Shown here: positions 10,946 to 22,054 of the stretch, piece by piece
Layout: each line of letters opens with the position of its first letter
How positions within the stretch are numbered: the first letter of the stretch is position 1
DNA from: Scalesia atractyloides
Lineage: Eukaryota; Streptophyta; Magnoliopsida; Asterales; Asteraceae
Assembly: GCA_947069175.1 (NCBI GenBank)
Contig: CAMTDV010000018.1
Location: 47,008,869 to 47,072,868, forward strand
Length of the DNA stretch: 64,000 nucleotides
Reading direction: 5' to 3'
Program-made: the position numbers and the translations under genes
Notes under the pieces: generated by a model
Told to the model about the DNA's origin: nothing
The model's input: the letters and a program-made list of their open reading frames with translations, nothing else
Databases searched by the model: none

Positions 10946-11553
10946 GATTATGACTAGGATTGCTAACAAACTATTATATTTGGACATGATAATTATCACT
11001 AAATAATTATACCTAATCACGTTTAAATTTTAATAATTATCCACTCCATGGTTCCTTGCCTTGCACGCAAAGGAATCTCTAATTCGAAATTACCAACATA
11101 AGCTTATTATAAAACCCCTACATTAACCAATGTTGCATATGCAGTGGTTGGGTAATGTTGTATACTATGAATGGTCGCAAATTTGATACATGTTCCTTGT
11201 TATATGCTGTAATTTTATAAATGATCTAACACCTAGGTTAGTGTATAAATCATATAATGATCCACTTATCTCACAAAAACACAAACCAGCTTAGTGGTTG
11301 TTGTCTGATTTAAACACGTAGAGGACACTGGTTCCAACCTGATGTCCTTCCTTTTTTGCTGCACTATTGTTTTTTAGATGAGATCCATGTCCTGCAACTC
11401 AGGTTAAATTAATTCGTGAATCCATTATCACATAATCAAAGTATGCAGTGGTCTTGAGGCTATTTTTTTTTTAGATTCATTTTTTTATAATATAATCCTT
11501 CCAGTTAATTTAATTAAAACAAAACTCTTGATTTATTTAATTCCAAACATGGC
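10946..11553. other. AT-rich intergenic sequence, nothing recognised
   Basis: No open frame, terminal repeat or known domain was seen. Confidence 0.5.
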
Positions 11554-11890
11554 TAGGAGTTGGCTATTAAGTCCAACTTTCCTAAAAAGTGTAAAAGTCA
11601 TAAAACACAATTAATGTCAACCATAAAAACATACCGAAAACCCACAAATAACATAATAAAGATTACTAAAACATCATATATGTAGGTTTTGAGTTGTGTT
11701 TTGGATGATAAGGCTCTTATTATGGAATGACAAATATTAATGTGTTTTATGTTGATTAGCACGTTGTGTTTTATATTTATACTTCTACGATGGTGTGTTT
11801 AAAGTTTTTATGGACTACAAGGGTTTGAATATAGTGTTTTTGTAATCTTCACTTTATTATCCGTCGGTTTTAGGGGTGTTTTATGGCTGA
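11554..11890. mobile_element. MITE of the 'AGTTGGCT' family, right end lost
   Basis: It starts near AGGAGTTGGCT and contains the terminal motif AAGTCATAAAACACA. The central part is the reverse complement of the copy at 56292-56690, for example TTTTTATGGACT with GGTGTGTTT nearby. The second terminal repeat breaks off after TGTTTTATGGCTGA, so this copy is truncated. Confidence 0.7.
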
Positions 11891-12139
11891 AACAATTTAG
11901 TCGAATCCTTTAGTTTGTAATTTTCTTTTAAATTTACAATTTAATTAATACGCCGAGTGTGTTCAATGGTTACGTTTAAATTATATTTGCAAGGTATAAT
12001 GTTGGAACAACTCCTAACCTTCCCAATGGTGACGATTCCAAATCTCACCCGGATCTTCGGATCCGGGAAACCATACGTATACACACCTAAATTATAATCA
12101 ACCATATATTTATCTTTTATCCTTATTTGGTATTTTTCT

Positions 12140-12966
12140 CACTTTTGTATTAGGATAATACTCGTTATTCCAAGTTCTCAAATCGTATTCGCGTGCTTGG
12201 TTTTACAAGGAATCACAAACGCAAACATAGTGAGTGTATCTACAACTCCCCTTTTTCTTTATTATACATTTTGGGGTGTATCATGTCGCTTTATATTATA
12301 TTTTTCATCAATTACGTGCAATTACCATCTTGTGAAGTATACGTGTTATGTGTTATTGTTTACTTGGTGCATTACATTCATTTCATACATTACATATCAT
12401 TGGCTCGTCGGTTCCCCATTACCTATGAGCGAAATTTGACGTTGCCAACCATACGAGGTCAGCTCCGTTTGATTGAGCTTAGACCTTGTAGCACACCATA
12501 ATACCGTGCAACATGCATATATTCATTTGAATTATTACAGTTGATCTGTTTATTGTTTGAGGTTTTGTTATGAGGTTTGAGATATGACATATAACATATT
12601 TACTTAAATTGGTTAACACACGTTTTTCTCAATACACAAACTAGATATATATTTTTCCTAATAACAACGAGGTACACTCACCAACCTTTGTTGACCTAAA
12701 ACTACATTTAAACGTGATAAAGGTGAACATGCGTGAAGAGAAGATTTGGACATAGGATGAGCTTTAGTTAACAAGAAACAGATAGATGTAGTTTAGTAGA
12801 TGTGAAGAATGTCTCATATATTTTAATTGTTTTATTTGGATTATTTGTTTTATGAAACATTCAACATGGATTAATGATTATTTAAAACACGTGTAGCAAG
12901 TCATAAGCTTTGGATCAACTAAATCATACCCTGATCACCTATTCCGCTGTGGTTTGGGGTGTGACA
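12140..12966 (+). repeat. 3' part of an LTR related to element A
   Basis: It shares with element A the order TTTTGGGGTGTATCATGT, a CACTCACCAAC block near 12675 and the end TTTGGGGTGTGACA. The 5' limit is unclear and could reach about 11999. The tRNA-like modules of element A are not present here. Confidence 0.7.
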
Positions 12967-12969
12967 AAT

Positions 12970-12981
12970 TGGTATCAGAGC
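12970..12981 (+). other. Primer binding site of the truncated relative
   Basis: TGGTATCAGAGC, the initiator Met tRNA complement, lies three bases after the LTR end, as in element A. Confidence 0.9.
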
Positions 12982-13190
12982 CGATCAATTTAGGGATATA
13001 TGATAGGTTATTAGACCCTTAGAACCTATACTTTAGTCAACTAGGATCTATGTGCTTATGTGATTTCATTTTTTGTTATGATTTGCTATTGCTCACCCCT
13101 TTAAATTCCTTATATTTCACACACGAACGCATGCAAGCACTCTATTTGCTACATTATTATGTGATACATGCAATGTGTTATATTTATGTT

Positions 13191-14080
13191 GCGAGAACTG
13201 CGAGAACGAGTGTGAACACAACCAAAAATACCTAAAAAATTCTAAAAAACACCCAAAAAAATTTTTAAATATTATTTTTGGAAAAACCGCTATATTTCGT
13301 CAATAATAAAAAAAATTCAAAAAAGAAAAATTCGAGTAACAGTTATCCATGCACATGTGCATATGTATATTTTCTTTGACAAATTCCATAATACATTACA
13401 AATATTGGACAATTGCAATTTTATTTACACTACCATATGTAATACACTACTTTTTACATTACCAATATTAAAAATGCACATTTGCATCTATATGTATCAA
13501 CATGAAATAAGGTGTTTTGGAACACTATTTTGAATACACTTTCTCTTTCATCTATCATACCATCCATAACGCACTATCATTACCTCCTATCATCCATAAT
13601 ACAATCCATTACCTCCAACCATCCATAACACAATACCATTACCAATATTTTCACTTTATTACATGTATATCAACGTCATTTATACCATCCAATAAACATA
13701 TTACATCATAAAGTGATAGCCATAACCAAACCATCAACCACTAGATATAACTAACCAAAATCACAAACTTTTTGTACCAAAACACGTTATATCATGGTTA
13801 TACATAATAATGCACATGTGCATTTTGAATATTGGTAATGTAAAAAGTAGTGTATTACGGATGGCATTGTAAGTTAAAGTGCAATTATCTACTACTGGTA
13901 ATGTATTACGGAATTTGTTGAAGTAATGATACATATGCAGATGTTTTTTTGGTAACGAAATATAGCGATTTTTTTTAAAAAAATATATTAATTTTTTTTA
14001 GTGCTTTTTTTATTTTTTTTTAGATTTTATTTTGTGTTCACATTGGTGCTCGCGGTTCTCGCAATAAAGGTGGTTCTCGC
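13191..14080. mobile_element. DNA transposon with about 300-bp terminal inverted repeats
   Basis: It splits the leader of the truncated element. The left arm (13191-13506) begins GCGAGAACTGCGAGAACG. The right arm (about 13793-14080) ends with matching GTTCTCGC blocks. Both arms contain AATACACTACTTTTTACATT or its complement. The centre has short repeats of CCATCCATAAC. No transposase is present. No target duplication was found and the outermost bases are uncertain. Confidence 0.78.
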
Positions 14081-14766
14081 ATGAACCCTACCCTATATAT
14101 GTCACTCCACCAGAAATGTACCATACTAACTTATAAAACCCTTATTTATAAGTTCTCGACTTCCTTTAAATTTTCGAAACATTTCCCTCTATTTTCAAAA
14201 TACTTATTTCATGTTATTCAAACTTTTGTGATGTTTTTGTTTTCATCATCAAAGTGAGTTCAAGTGACGGGTATGTAGTAACTGGAAGGGTTCGAGTACC
14301 GGTAGTCGGGACGTCCTCTCTAGGATTGGCATTCGTATAAATCCAAATTAACAGACCGGTTTGCCTATTAGGCCAAAGCATGCCACACCAAACGTCGTGT
14401 GAACTAACCCCAGTTTGAGTTGTCACCGTGCCCACACCAGGATACCATGCGACTTTCATACATTACATTCATATTTCTTGATTTTCTCCGGGTTTTAGTG
14501 TACGTTACCAGGATAACACATGTGAACCATACGAAAGCCTGGTAATCATGGGGGCCCACATGATTACGAAGTTGAAGTATGGCGGCATGCAAGGCCAACT
14601 ATGAGCAAAGCCCAAAAACATTTAATTTAAAGTGTTGTATTATCATGAGTTATTGTTTTCTAATACACCGTAAAAGTTTTCATTTCATCATACGTTTATA
14701 TTTTTCGCATATCTGCTACCAAATCCATCAAAAATCACACAATCTCGTTCGCGTTGATTCACGTAG

Positions 14767-15096
14767 ATGTCTTCTAGGCACCTTTGCGAAGGAAAAAGAA
14801 CCGGAAACTCTGGTAAACGTATGGCTGCCCAAATTGCCAAACAAGTGGCTGTCGTGATTCCTAACATTGTGATCTACGTCAAACAAGCCCTCGCTGCTAA
14901 CCAAGTTAATCAAATTAACCAAGTCAATCAAGTCGAACCAAATGCTGGCAATGCTCCTGCAAACCCATCCATGTGCTCCTATAAGCACTTCAAGTCTTGT
15001 GACCCTCCAAAATATGAGGGAATCGAAGGGGTAACCGCACTCCTTTGATGGTTCGAGGAAATGGAAAACGCCTTCCTAAATTGTGTCAACCCTAAG
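14767..15096 (+). pseudogene. gag: gag N-terminal fragment of the truncated relative
   Basis: It starts at ATG 14767 (MSSRHLCEGKRTG) and parallels the element A Gag: MAAQIAKQVAV here and LATQIAKQMAA there, then SYKHFKSCDPPKYEG. A run of NQVNQINQVNQV is an expansion not seen in element A. TGA at 15046-15048 stops the frame before WFEEMENAFLNC. Homology ends at about 15096, where a PIF-type relic begins. Confidence 0.88.
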
Positions 15097-15109
15097 TTCT
15101 TCTATTTCG

Positions 15110-15384
15110 AAGTTCAACCTCTTTTCGTCCGTACGCTTCTCCCGTCTTTATCTTTTTGAAAGTTCAACCTCTTTTGGTTTTCTTAGAACCTTTTTAAGTT
15201 CTTTATTTTTTTTACCTTCAACCGATCGTATTGCGTATAGAATAACAAATTCTGGAGAAAGCGGTGGCATTTGACACATGCTACGCTCTAACTCCGTGTC
15301 ATACTCGTTGGCTTGATTGAAGTCAACATCGGGCCGGTAACAATTCGCATACCACAAATCGGGATTCATTGTTTTTTTAAACAT
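15110..15384 (-). pseudogene. PIF/Harbinger ORF1-like N-terminal fragment
   Basis: Read on -, ATG at 15384 opens a frame containing NPDLWYANCYRPDVDFN and EYDTELERSMCQMPP, then a lysine-rich stretch. From memory this is the N-terminal region of plant PIF/Harbinger ORF1-type (Myb/SANT-like) proteins, often misnamed glutathione S-transferase T3-like. The DNA-binding part that should follow is absent: the sequence abuts the gag fragment at 15096. The upstream segment to about 15590 looks like its 5' untranslated region. The assignment rests on recall of family sequences. Confidence 0.55.
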
Positions 15385-15591
15385 GATGTAGAAGATGAGT
15401 ATTTTTTAGAGGTAAGTGTGGATAGAATGAGAGAAAGTGAGAATTTTTTAAAAGGTTTAAGGACATTAAAAATATAATCCGACTTTAAAAAAAACCCAAC
15501 GGCTAGTTTTTGGCCTTCCCAAGCCCAACAGTCACCTCCCACCACTAGCACGCTCACGGATCTTTGGTCACGCTGGCGCTAATGGCACCAC

Positions 15592-15800
15592 TAGGGATGA
15601 GCAAATGCTATCAAGTACTGGTATCGAATTTACCGAACCGGGTACATTATCGGTAACGATTCGGTACCCGGCTTTTAACATTTTCGTTGCCGGTTTTTTA
15701 CCCTCAAATACCAGGACCGAACTGTACCGTACCGGGTTTATTCAGTACCGGTACCCACTTTTGGGGATTTTCGGTATTGTTGGTACCGAGCTCATCCATA
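15592..15800. mobile_element. hAT-type MITE with exact 8-bp TSD GGCACCAC
   Basis: The terminal repeats are TAGGGATGAGC at the left and GCTCATCCATA at the right, one mismatch as inverted repeats. The duplication GGCACCAC occurs at 15584-15591 and 15801-15808. The inside is rich in GGTACCG-type motifs. There is no coding capacity. An 8-bp duplication with TA-ended repeats fits the hAT superfamily. It sits inside the PIF-type relic. Confidence 0.88.
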
Positions 15801-16882
15801 GGCACCACGTTGTGGTGTTCGCGAGCCACCTAGCGTCAACATGGCTGGCGCCACCCTCAACGTGTGCGACAACATGTAGTCTTAAAGGTAGTCCGTGCAA
15901 TCCATTAACTTTTTCGGCGAAGTGCAAAATTAGTGTTTTTTTCTTTTCCGTTTTATGTATTGCATATCATTGAGCAAATATTAGGATATCCCAGGTCCAG
16001 TTATCTAAAATACCCCTGAATTTTTCTTCTAAATTCGTAACTTGACTTTTGAGGGTTTAACGCTCTAATCTTCCAACGGTGGTAAATGATGGAAGGCACG
16101 TTAGTTTAACATTAAGTTTTCAGGGTGGTTTGGTAAATGATGGAAGGGACTTTAGTTTAACATTAAGTTATCAGGGTAATTGACCCACCTAGTCCACCCG
16201 ATTTATATTTAAAATTGTTGCTCCTTTATAAATGAAAACTCATTTGTGGTACGTCGTTTATACTTGTTGTAACTTTTAACTCTTTTGTAAGTATATAGTA
16301 TTTAACTATAGAACAATGGCTACTTACTTTTAACTCTTTTGTAAGTATATAGTATTTACATTATAGAACAATGGCTACTTACATGATTATGTTAAAACAA
16401 CTATTTTAATATTAAATAAACATCAACAATTATAAAGGAAAAGAAATTGCTTAGACTAATTTGTTATCAAATTGTGTTGTAATACTATATGGGTCAAGAT
16501 CTATACTGTATTATAATGCATTTGGTTAGACCATTTTACGATACCAAAAGTAAGACTTTTTCTTAGTTTATTGTATAAGGTATAACCTTAAAATGAGAGT
16601 AAATTACTCTTTCAATTAATAATTACACTTTAATCTCTTTATCTTAATTACATTTTAATTCTCTGTCTTTAATCATATTATGAATACTTAGTTAGCATTT
16701 ATATTTTTCCCCTTATAAAACACTAACTACCCCACGATTTTTAAAATGATAATAACTTTTTTGTACATTAATATTATTTAAAATTACACCATAGAAACGA
16801 AAAATTTTATTCTCTTTAATTTGAGCATATTTTTGCTATAATTTTTAATTAAAAATTTGATAAATTACACGATTAACAGTGT
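15801..16882. other. Non-coding stretch with two short tandem duplications
   Basis: Nothing coding was recognised. Two local duplications are visible: GGTAAATGATGGAAGG... at 16083-16133 and 16134-16183, and AACTCTTTTGTAAGTATATAG... at about 16273-16327 and 16328-16382. Confidence 0.7.
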
Positions 16883-17361
16883 CTAGGGTGGCGGTAACTG
16901 AACTGTTAACTTATACCGAATAGGAAATAAACGAAACCGAACCTAAATCAACCAAAAATTAAATTAACTGAAAACAGAACTAACCAAAAATCGTATTGGT
17001 TTTTTTGTACACTTGTATAACCAAAATTAACCAAAAAGAACATTCATATTTTCATATACTTGTAGCTTCTATACCCAAGTTCCGGTATTTCATATTTTAT
17101 ACCTCCATTTCACATATTTATATTTCCATTTCATGTATTTTTACCTCACTTTCATATATTTCTAAGCACAAGTTTTAGCCCTAGTTTGGTTTTGGCTATT
17201 AACCAAAAGTAAATGAACTGAACAACAAACCGTCAATCTATCTGAATAAACTGAATTGATTAACCAAAAACCGATTGGTTAATAAAATAGACTAACCGAT
17301 GACATCGGTTTTGGCTTCGATTGAGGATAACAACCAAACGAACGGAACCATGCACACCCTA
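16883..17361. mobile_element. hAT-like MITE
   Basis: It is bounded by TAGGGTG and CACCCTA. The 8-bp flanks are ACAGTGTC and GCAATGTC, six of eight matching. The inside is full of AACCAAAA and CGGTT-type motifs with partial self-complementarity. No protein is encoded. Confidence 0.6.
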
Positions 17362-17402
17362 GCAATGTCTGTGTTTCCCACCATATTACGCGGGCTCCCT
17401 TG

Positions 17403-17540
17403 CAGGGGCGCAGGATAAGTGGGGCGGAACCCCCCCCTGATTTTTTTCGCTCAGTAGTGTTATATATGTAGTTTTCGTATAGAAATTTTTGGGTATATAC
17501 GTTTTCGCCCCCCGATTTTCGAGGGCAAGCTTCTCCACTG
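17403..17540. mobile_element. hAT-type MITE with exact 8-bp TSD CTCCCTTG
   Basis: It starts CAGGGGCG and ends CTCCACTG, the CAG...CTG end type common in hAT elements. CTCCCTTG stands at 17395-17402 and 17541-17548. It is 138 bp with no coding sequence. Confidence 0.85.
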
Positions 17541-18295
17541 CTCCCTTGTGGTACATAGTTAAATTGTTGGACCAAATAAGATTACTCTTCCAACTGGTCT
17601 AACTTGGGTAAGCCAATGCCAAAACTGATCAACTTATTTAAGGAATTGATCACCTATTGTAGGAAAATTCAACAATATGTCCCGTCCTGTCTAAATTTTA
17701 GATTACTACAAAGAGTTTATGGAGATTTTCGGGTAGTACAAGCTAGGGTTTTCAGAATTCTTCAAAAAATCCCACACAAATATGGACAAAAATCATCCCA
17801 AATACATGAAAAATCCTAAACATTTCTAAGGGAGTGCTTAGAAATCTTTTGACCAAAAGAGCTGCCAAGATTATCCTTGAGAGGCTTGAAATGGTTAATG
17901 GTAGTATAGAAACCTCTAGAAATCAACCTTAAATGAATGTTATGTATCCAACCTTCTATATCAAGAAAGATCTAAATCAGGTATACCACTATAAATGGGT
18001 GTGTTGGTCAGGCTCATATTTAGTAAGTACTTCAAATCTTTCATTGTGTTCACACAGTTTAGAATTTCATTGTTAATTATTCTATTATGGGGTTAACCCA
18101 CTTGGTAGAGGCGAACATAATAACGCGACACGAAATTGTACGAAGTTAACAAGTTTCGTGTTTGACCTTAACAAGTCGCGTGTATAAAACACATTGACAC
18201 GATAAAACCTGGCTATTTTCGTGTTTAAATAGGTAAACACCCGTTAACCTGTTAAACTTGTTAATAACATGTTTATAATTTTAAATTAAAAATAA
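17541..18295. other. Unclassified sequence left of the MULE
   Basis: No gene is visible. From about 18114 to 18286 the sequence is rich in CACGA/TCGTG motifs. The same character resumes right of the MULE at 22064-22456, which suggests one older repeat split by the MULE insertion. Confidence 0.45.
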
Positions 18296-18776
18296 GAGAA
18301 AAGTGCCTGGATAGTCCCTATGGTTTGCTCCGATTTCACCTTTAGTCCCTACATTTGCAAAATTACAGCTACAGTCTCCAACTTTAGCAAATTTGTTCTC
18401 GGATAGTCCTTGGGCCTAACCCCAGCTTGTTTCCAACGTTAAGTCACCCCACGTGCTTATCACGTGAGGGGTATTTTCGTCTGTTTGTGTGGCTAAACCC
18501 ATAAAATCATGCCTGCCCCCTTCTCCCTAATTGTCTGTTGCATTCCCTCCTTTCAAAACACCGATTGAGAAGCTCTCAAAACCCTTATCTCTGCACCCTT
18601 AAATTCCTTGTTCGATCTTTTATCATTGTCATCTCATAACGGGAATGGAAGACGACGACCCTCAACATCCAAAGAACAACAATAACTGGAGAATATGGTC
18701 CTAGTCTGAGTATGCAAAGCCCTTTGAACCAAAGATTGTATACGGTATGTGTGGTTAAAACCCTAAGGTAGCGTTT

Positions 18777-19095
18777 GGTATGAAGGAATAGAATGTGGAA
18801 TGGAATAGATCATTCTGATGTAATGAAAAGAAGCATGTTTGGTTGTAATGTGGTAATGGAATGGAGGATTCCAAAGGAATGTAACACCTTCCAAATATAA
18901 CAATTTTCATTCTTTGGTAAGGGGGTGTTTTTTTTTTTCATTCCTTAAGGAATGGAAATAAATATATTACTTTTATTATTATATTTATTATTTATTATTA
19001 TAATTTATATTTATATTATAAATATTTTTTTTTTGAAAGGCAAATCTGGAAAAATGTATATCAAAATTTTATTATTAATTTTTTTACCATTAATA

Positions 19096-19168
<73 letters not shown>

Positions 19169-19374
19169 GAAGCAATTATATTTTTTTCGTTTTTAATACA
19201 ATTATTTTTCGTTACCTCGTCTTTTTTTGTTTATCAAATTATACAAAGTAATGATTCATTCTATTCAGATATGAGTAACCAAACATCACAATGGAACAAA
19301 ATGATTAATTTCATTCCATTACCTCGTCCATTCCATTCATCCATCCATTCTATTACCTCATACCAAGCAGCCCA
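18777..19374. mobile_element. PIF/Harbinger-type MITE nested in the MULE
   Basis: The terminal repeats are GGTAGCGTTTGGTATG and its imperfect complement ending CATACCAAGCAGCCCA. TAA flanks both sides (18774-18776 and 19375-19377), the 3-bp duplication of this superfamily. GGAATGG-type motifs fill both arms. A TTA microsatellite lies in the centre. Confidence 0.85.
19096..19168. repeat. (TTA)n microsatellite
   Basis: About 24 uninterrupted trinucleotide units lie in the centre of the nested MITE. Confidence 0.97.
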
Positions 19375-19465
19375 TAACTTGATTTTGTGCAATAATTGTA
19401 TATGTGCTAGAACATGCAATCTTTAGTTACTGTTGTTATGCAAACATTAATTTATATATACCTGA

Positions 19466-20537
19466 GTGCAGGCATTTAGGGAAAAACTCAAGGCAACAAA
19501 GCAGCTTCAAGGAGATTTCAAAGAACAGTATTCTAGCATGAGGGATTATGTGATGGAACTATATAGGACTAAGCCAGTGACAACTGTAAAGTTGATTGTT
19601 GAGGCTGAATGTAATCCAACTGCACCTACCAGGATATGTTTGTTTGGGACCATTGAAAGAAGGATTTAAAGAATGTAGGAGGGAATTGTTGGGTTAGATG
19701 GAGCATTTATGAAGGGAACCTACCCTGTTCAGATGTTGACTGCAGTTGGGTTAGATCCCAATAATGGAATTTATACATTAGCTTATGCAAAGGATTGTGA
19801 ATGTTATCAGGGTTATTCAGGAGTGTAATGGTCCACTAACTCCAAGAATGGAGAAGATTTTTGATGAAATAAAGAGGTTACCTGCAAATTATACTGTTAA
19901 GTGGTGTGGCCAGTCAAAGTATCAGGTTAGTGGTAAGGTCACCCTTGATGGTGCTGCAACATATAAACAATATGTTGTGGATAGGAGTTCCACTTGCAGG
20001 GAATGGGAGGTTACAAGAATCCCTTGCAGGCATGCTGTGGCTGTCAACGGGGACATGGCAATGAATGGTCAACATGTTGGACCCCCTGAATCATGGGTGA
20101 ATGATTGTTACTATCTTGAAACATGGAAGAGGGGTTACAAGCATACGGTTGGTCCTACAAATGGCAGAGAATTATGGCTAAAATCACAGTGTCCTGCCAC
20201 ATTGACACCACCTTTGTACCACATTCCTATTGGCAGACCTAAGAAGAAAAGAAGGAAGGATGTTGTTGAGTTGTAGGATGTCATTGAAAGGGCTTCCCAA
20301 TAAAGAAACAAGAGAAAGAAGGATGCTGAAGCTGATAAAGAACAAGCTGCAGTTTGTGGGAAGTTAACAAGAAAATGGAGGTCCGTGAAATGCAAAAAGT
20401 GTGGGGGAGTGGGACACAACCAAAGGTCATGTGGAAGGATAAAACAACCAAAATATTCAAGGAAATGGAGGAAAACCAAGAATACCGAAGAGGGTAATCA
20501 AGCTGCTGATGCTAGTCAAACTGGTCCAGGTGTTTAA
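19466..20537 (+). pseudogene. MULE transposase, internally deleted and frameshifted
   Basis: The transposase cuts and joins MULE ends. The first part (19466-19790) has FREKLKATKQLQGDFKEQY, VEAECNPTAPTR and, after frame changes near 19625 and 19690, LDGAFMKGTYPVQML with the first catalytic aspartate region. The sequence then jumps near 19785 from TLAYA straight to a C-terminal segment, so the rest of the catalytic core (second Asp and Glu) is missing. The C-terminal segment has a SWIM-like finger (CREWEVTRIPCRHA, one cysteine fewer than usual), WVNDCYYLETW and GRPKKKRRK. Stops lie at 20274-20276 and just after. A CCHC knuckle CKKCGGVGHNQRSC closes it before a stop near 20537. Confidence 0.88.
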
Positions 20538-21419
20538 GGGTTGTGGTTTAATGGATTTTGGGTTGTGATCAAACAACGGTTCTATTTTTTTATGGTTATG
20601 ATGTCTGTTTAACTTATTCACACTCTTATGAATATTATCATCATCTTTTGGCTTTTGTTATTTTGATGATGACATTTTAAGGTTTAATGGTGAAAGGTTA
20701 TTTTTCATGTTATATTGTTTTCTTATCATTGATTGTGTTTATGTTTGGTAAATGGTTTTGTTTGATAGATTCAGGACAGGTTTGGGCATTTGCACTTGTT
20801 TGATAGATTTAGAACATGTTTGGCCATTTGCACTTGTTTGATAGATTTAGGACATGTTTGGCCATTTGCACATTGGTTTGGTACAGGTTTGAAAAGTTGG
20901 ACACCTTTGGGGTTTCGGATAGGTTTGAAGTTTGTTTAATCATCCTGTATTTGGTACTTAAAATTGAGCAACATTACCATCCTGCATTTGTACAGGAGTG
21001 GTTTGCACGTTGCACTTGACACTTTGCAAAGTTCGGACATGTCCGGGTTTAGCCATTTGCACTTAACACTTTGCAAAGTTTCGGACATGTACAAGTTTAA
21101 ACATTAGAGTCTCTCATCTACACAAATATTAACTTCAATCTACCTGCCAACTTTCTTTGAACATTAAAGTATCTCGTCTACACACACATTTACTTCAATC
21201 TACCTGCCAAATCTTTCAACCATTTAACTCTCAGCTTTGCAAGTGCATTTAATGGTTTACTCAATAAAACAACAACATTTCACATAATCGAATACAAAAC
21301 ATAGGGCATTTCATTGCATTAAGGACATTAAATACATACATCCATCAGATTTTTAAAACTAGACATAGGGACTATCAACTGCATTCAACCAATTACATAC
21401 ATCCATTCTAACATAAGAA
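20538..21419. repeat. MULE spacer with several local duplications
   Basis: About 20766-20885 holds three units of roughly 43 bp with GATAGATTTAGGACATGTTT and GGCCATTTGCAC. About 21005-21215 holds two pairs of duplicated blocks, one with CACTTTGCAAAGTT and one with CTTCAATCTACCTGCCAA. No coding sequence separates the two convergent MULE genes. Confidence 0.75.
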
Positions 21420-21783
21420 TCAACCATAAATGGTTCGAAAACTCATAAACCCTAAAACTATCAAAAGCACCAAGATAATCTTGTTCTTCAGCCGGTTCTT
21501 TTCACGCATCCTCGCTAACTCAACTTCTACTTGGATTTTGTGTCTTAGGAGCCCTGGAATGATTGACACTGCACGCTTGCACATTGGGGAGGGGGTCCAC
21601 CCATTCTATGAGTCTTGCACAGTTGGGATTCTTCATAGAAAAATTGATGAGACTTTTTAAAATCAAACATATTGAAACCGGTTTCATTACCATGCTTGGA
21701 CAAGAGTAGAATCGTCACGCAGGGTTGAGATCAATCCATGATGTAACTATGATTGCATCTTGGCTACAATTGCAGAGAACCAT
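21420..21783 (-). pseudogene. GRF-type zinc-finger relic inside the MULE
   Basis: On -, ATG at 21783 begins MVLCNCSQDAIIVTSW, then NPA, an in-frame TGA where arginine is usual, RFYSCPSM. A GT...AG intron (about 21690-21631) then leads to NPNCARLIEWVDP, completing the GRF pattern (C-C-TSW-NP-RF-C-C-W). After a frameshift near 21585 the C-terminus reads SIIPGLLRHKIQVEVELAR, then REKNRLKNKIILVLLIVLG, a basic helix with a hydrophobic end. GRF fingers bind nucleic acid, but the role of this small plant type is unknown to me. It faces the transposase tail to tail. Confidence 0.72.
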
Positions 21784-22054
21784 TATCGCAGATCGATGAA
21801 GATAATGCTCAAACGAATATGGAGTTGATCGAGGAAGAAGATGATGAACAGTTGATAATGAGAATGGATGGTGGTTAGGTTTGTGGGAAAAAAAGGTATT
21901 TTATAGGCATAAAAATTTAGCCAAACAAACGGACGAAAATACCCCTTCGAGAACAAATTTGCCAAAGTTGGGGACTGCGACTGTAATTTTGAAAATGTAG
22001 GGACTAAAGGTGAAATCAGAGTAAACCACAGGGACTATCCAAGCACTTTTTTCT

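Larger units (their letters stand above)
12140..15096 (+). mobile_element. Truncated relative of element A (LTR end to gag)
   Basis: It holds an LTR 3' part, primer site, leader and a gag fragment, all alignable to element A. Everything downstream of gag is missing, and the leader is split by a DNA transposon. There is no 3' LTR. Confidence 0.82.
18296..22054 (+). mobile_element. Mutator-like element (MULE), 3759 bp, exact 9-bp TSD
   Basis: TAAAAATAA occurs at 18287-18295 and 22055-22063, the 9-bp duplication expected for Mutator elements. The long terminal inverted repeats begin GAGAAAAGTGCCTGG on the left and AGAAAAAAGTGCTTGG (reverse complement) on the right, and match over roughly 150 to 190 bp. 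Inside are a decayed MuDR-type transposase on + and a GRF zinc-finger relic on -, arranged tail to tail. A Harbinger-type MITE has inserted at 18777. Confidence 0.93.

Noticed and set aside
15605..15973. Frame of 122 codons on +
   Set aside because: It crosses the hAT MITE boundary and its target duplication, so it is not a gene.
18106..18113. TAGAGGCG here and TAGAGGCA at 22457 as an 8-bp TSD of a hAT element around the MULE
   Set aside because: Seven of eight bases match, but the adjoining ends do not form inverted repeats, so it may be chance.
18952..19170. Open frame ending in a long tyrosine run
   Set aside because: It is the TTA microsatellite read as codons.
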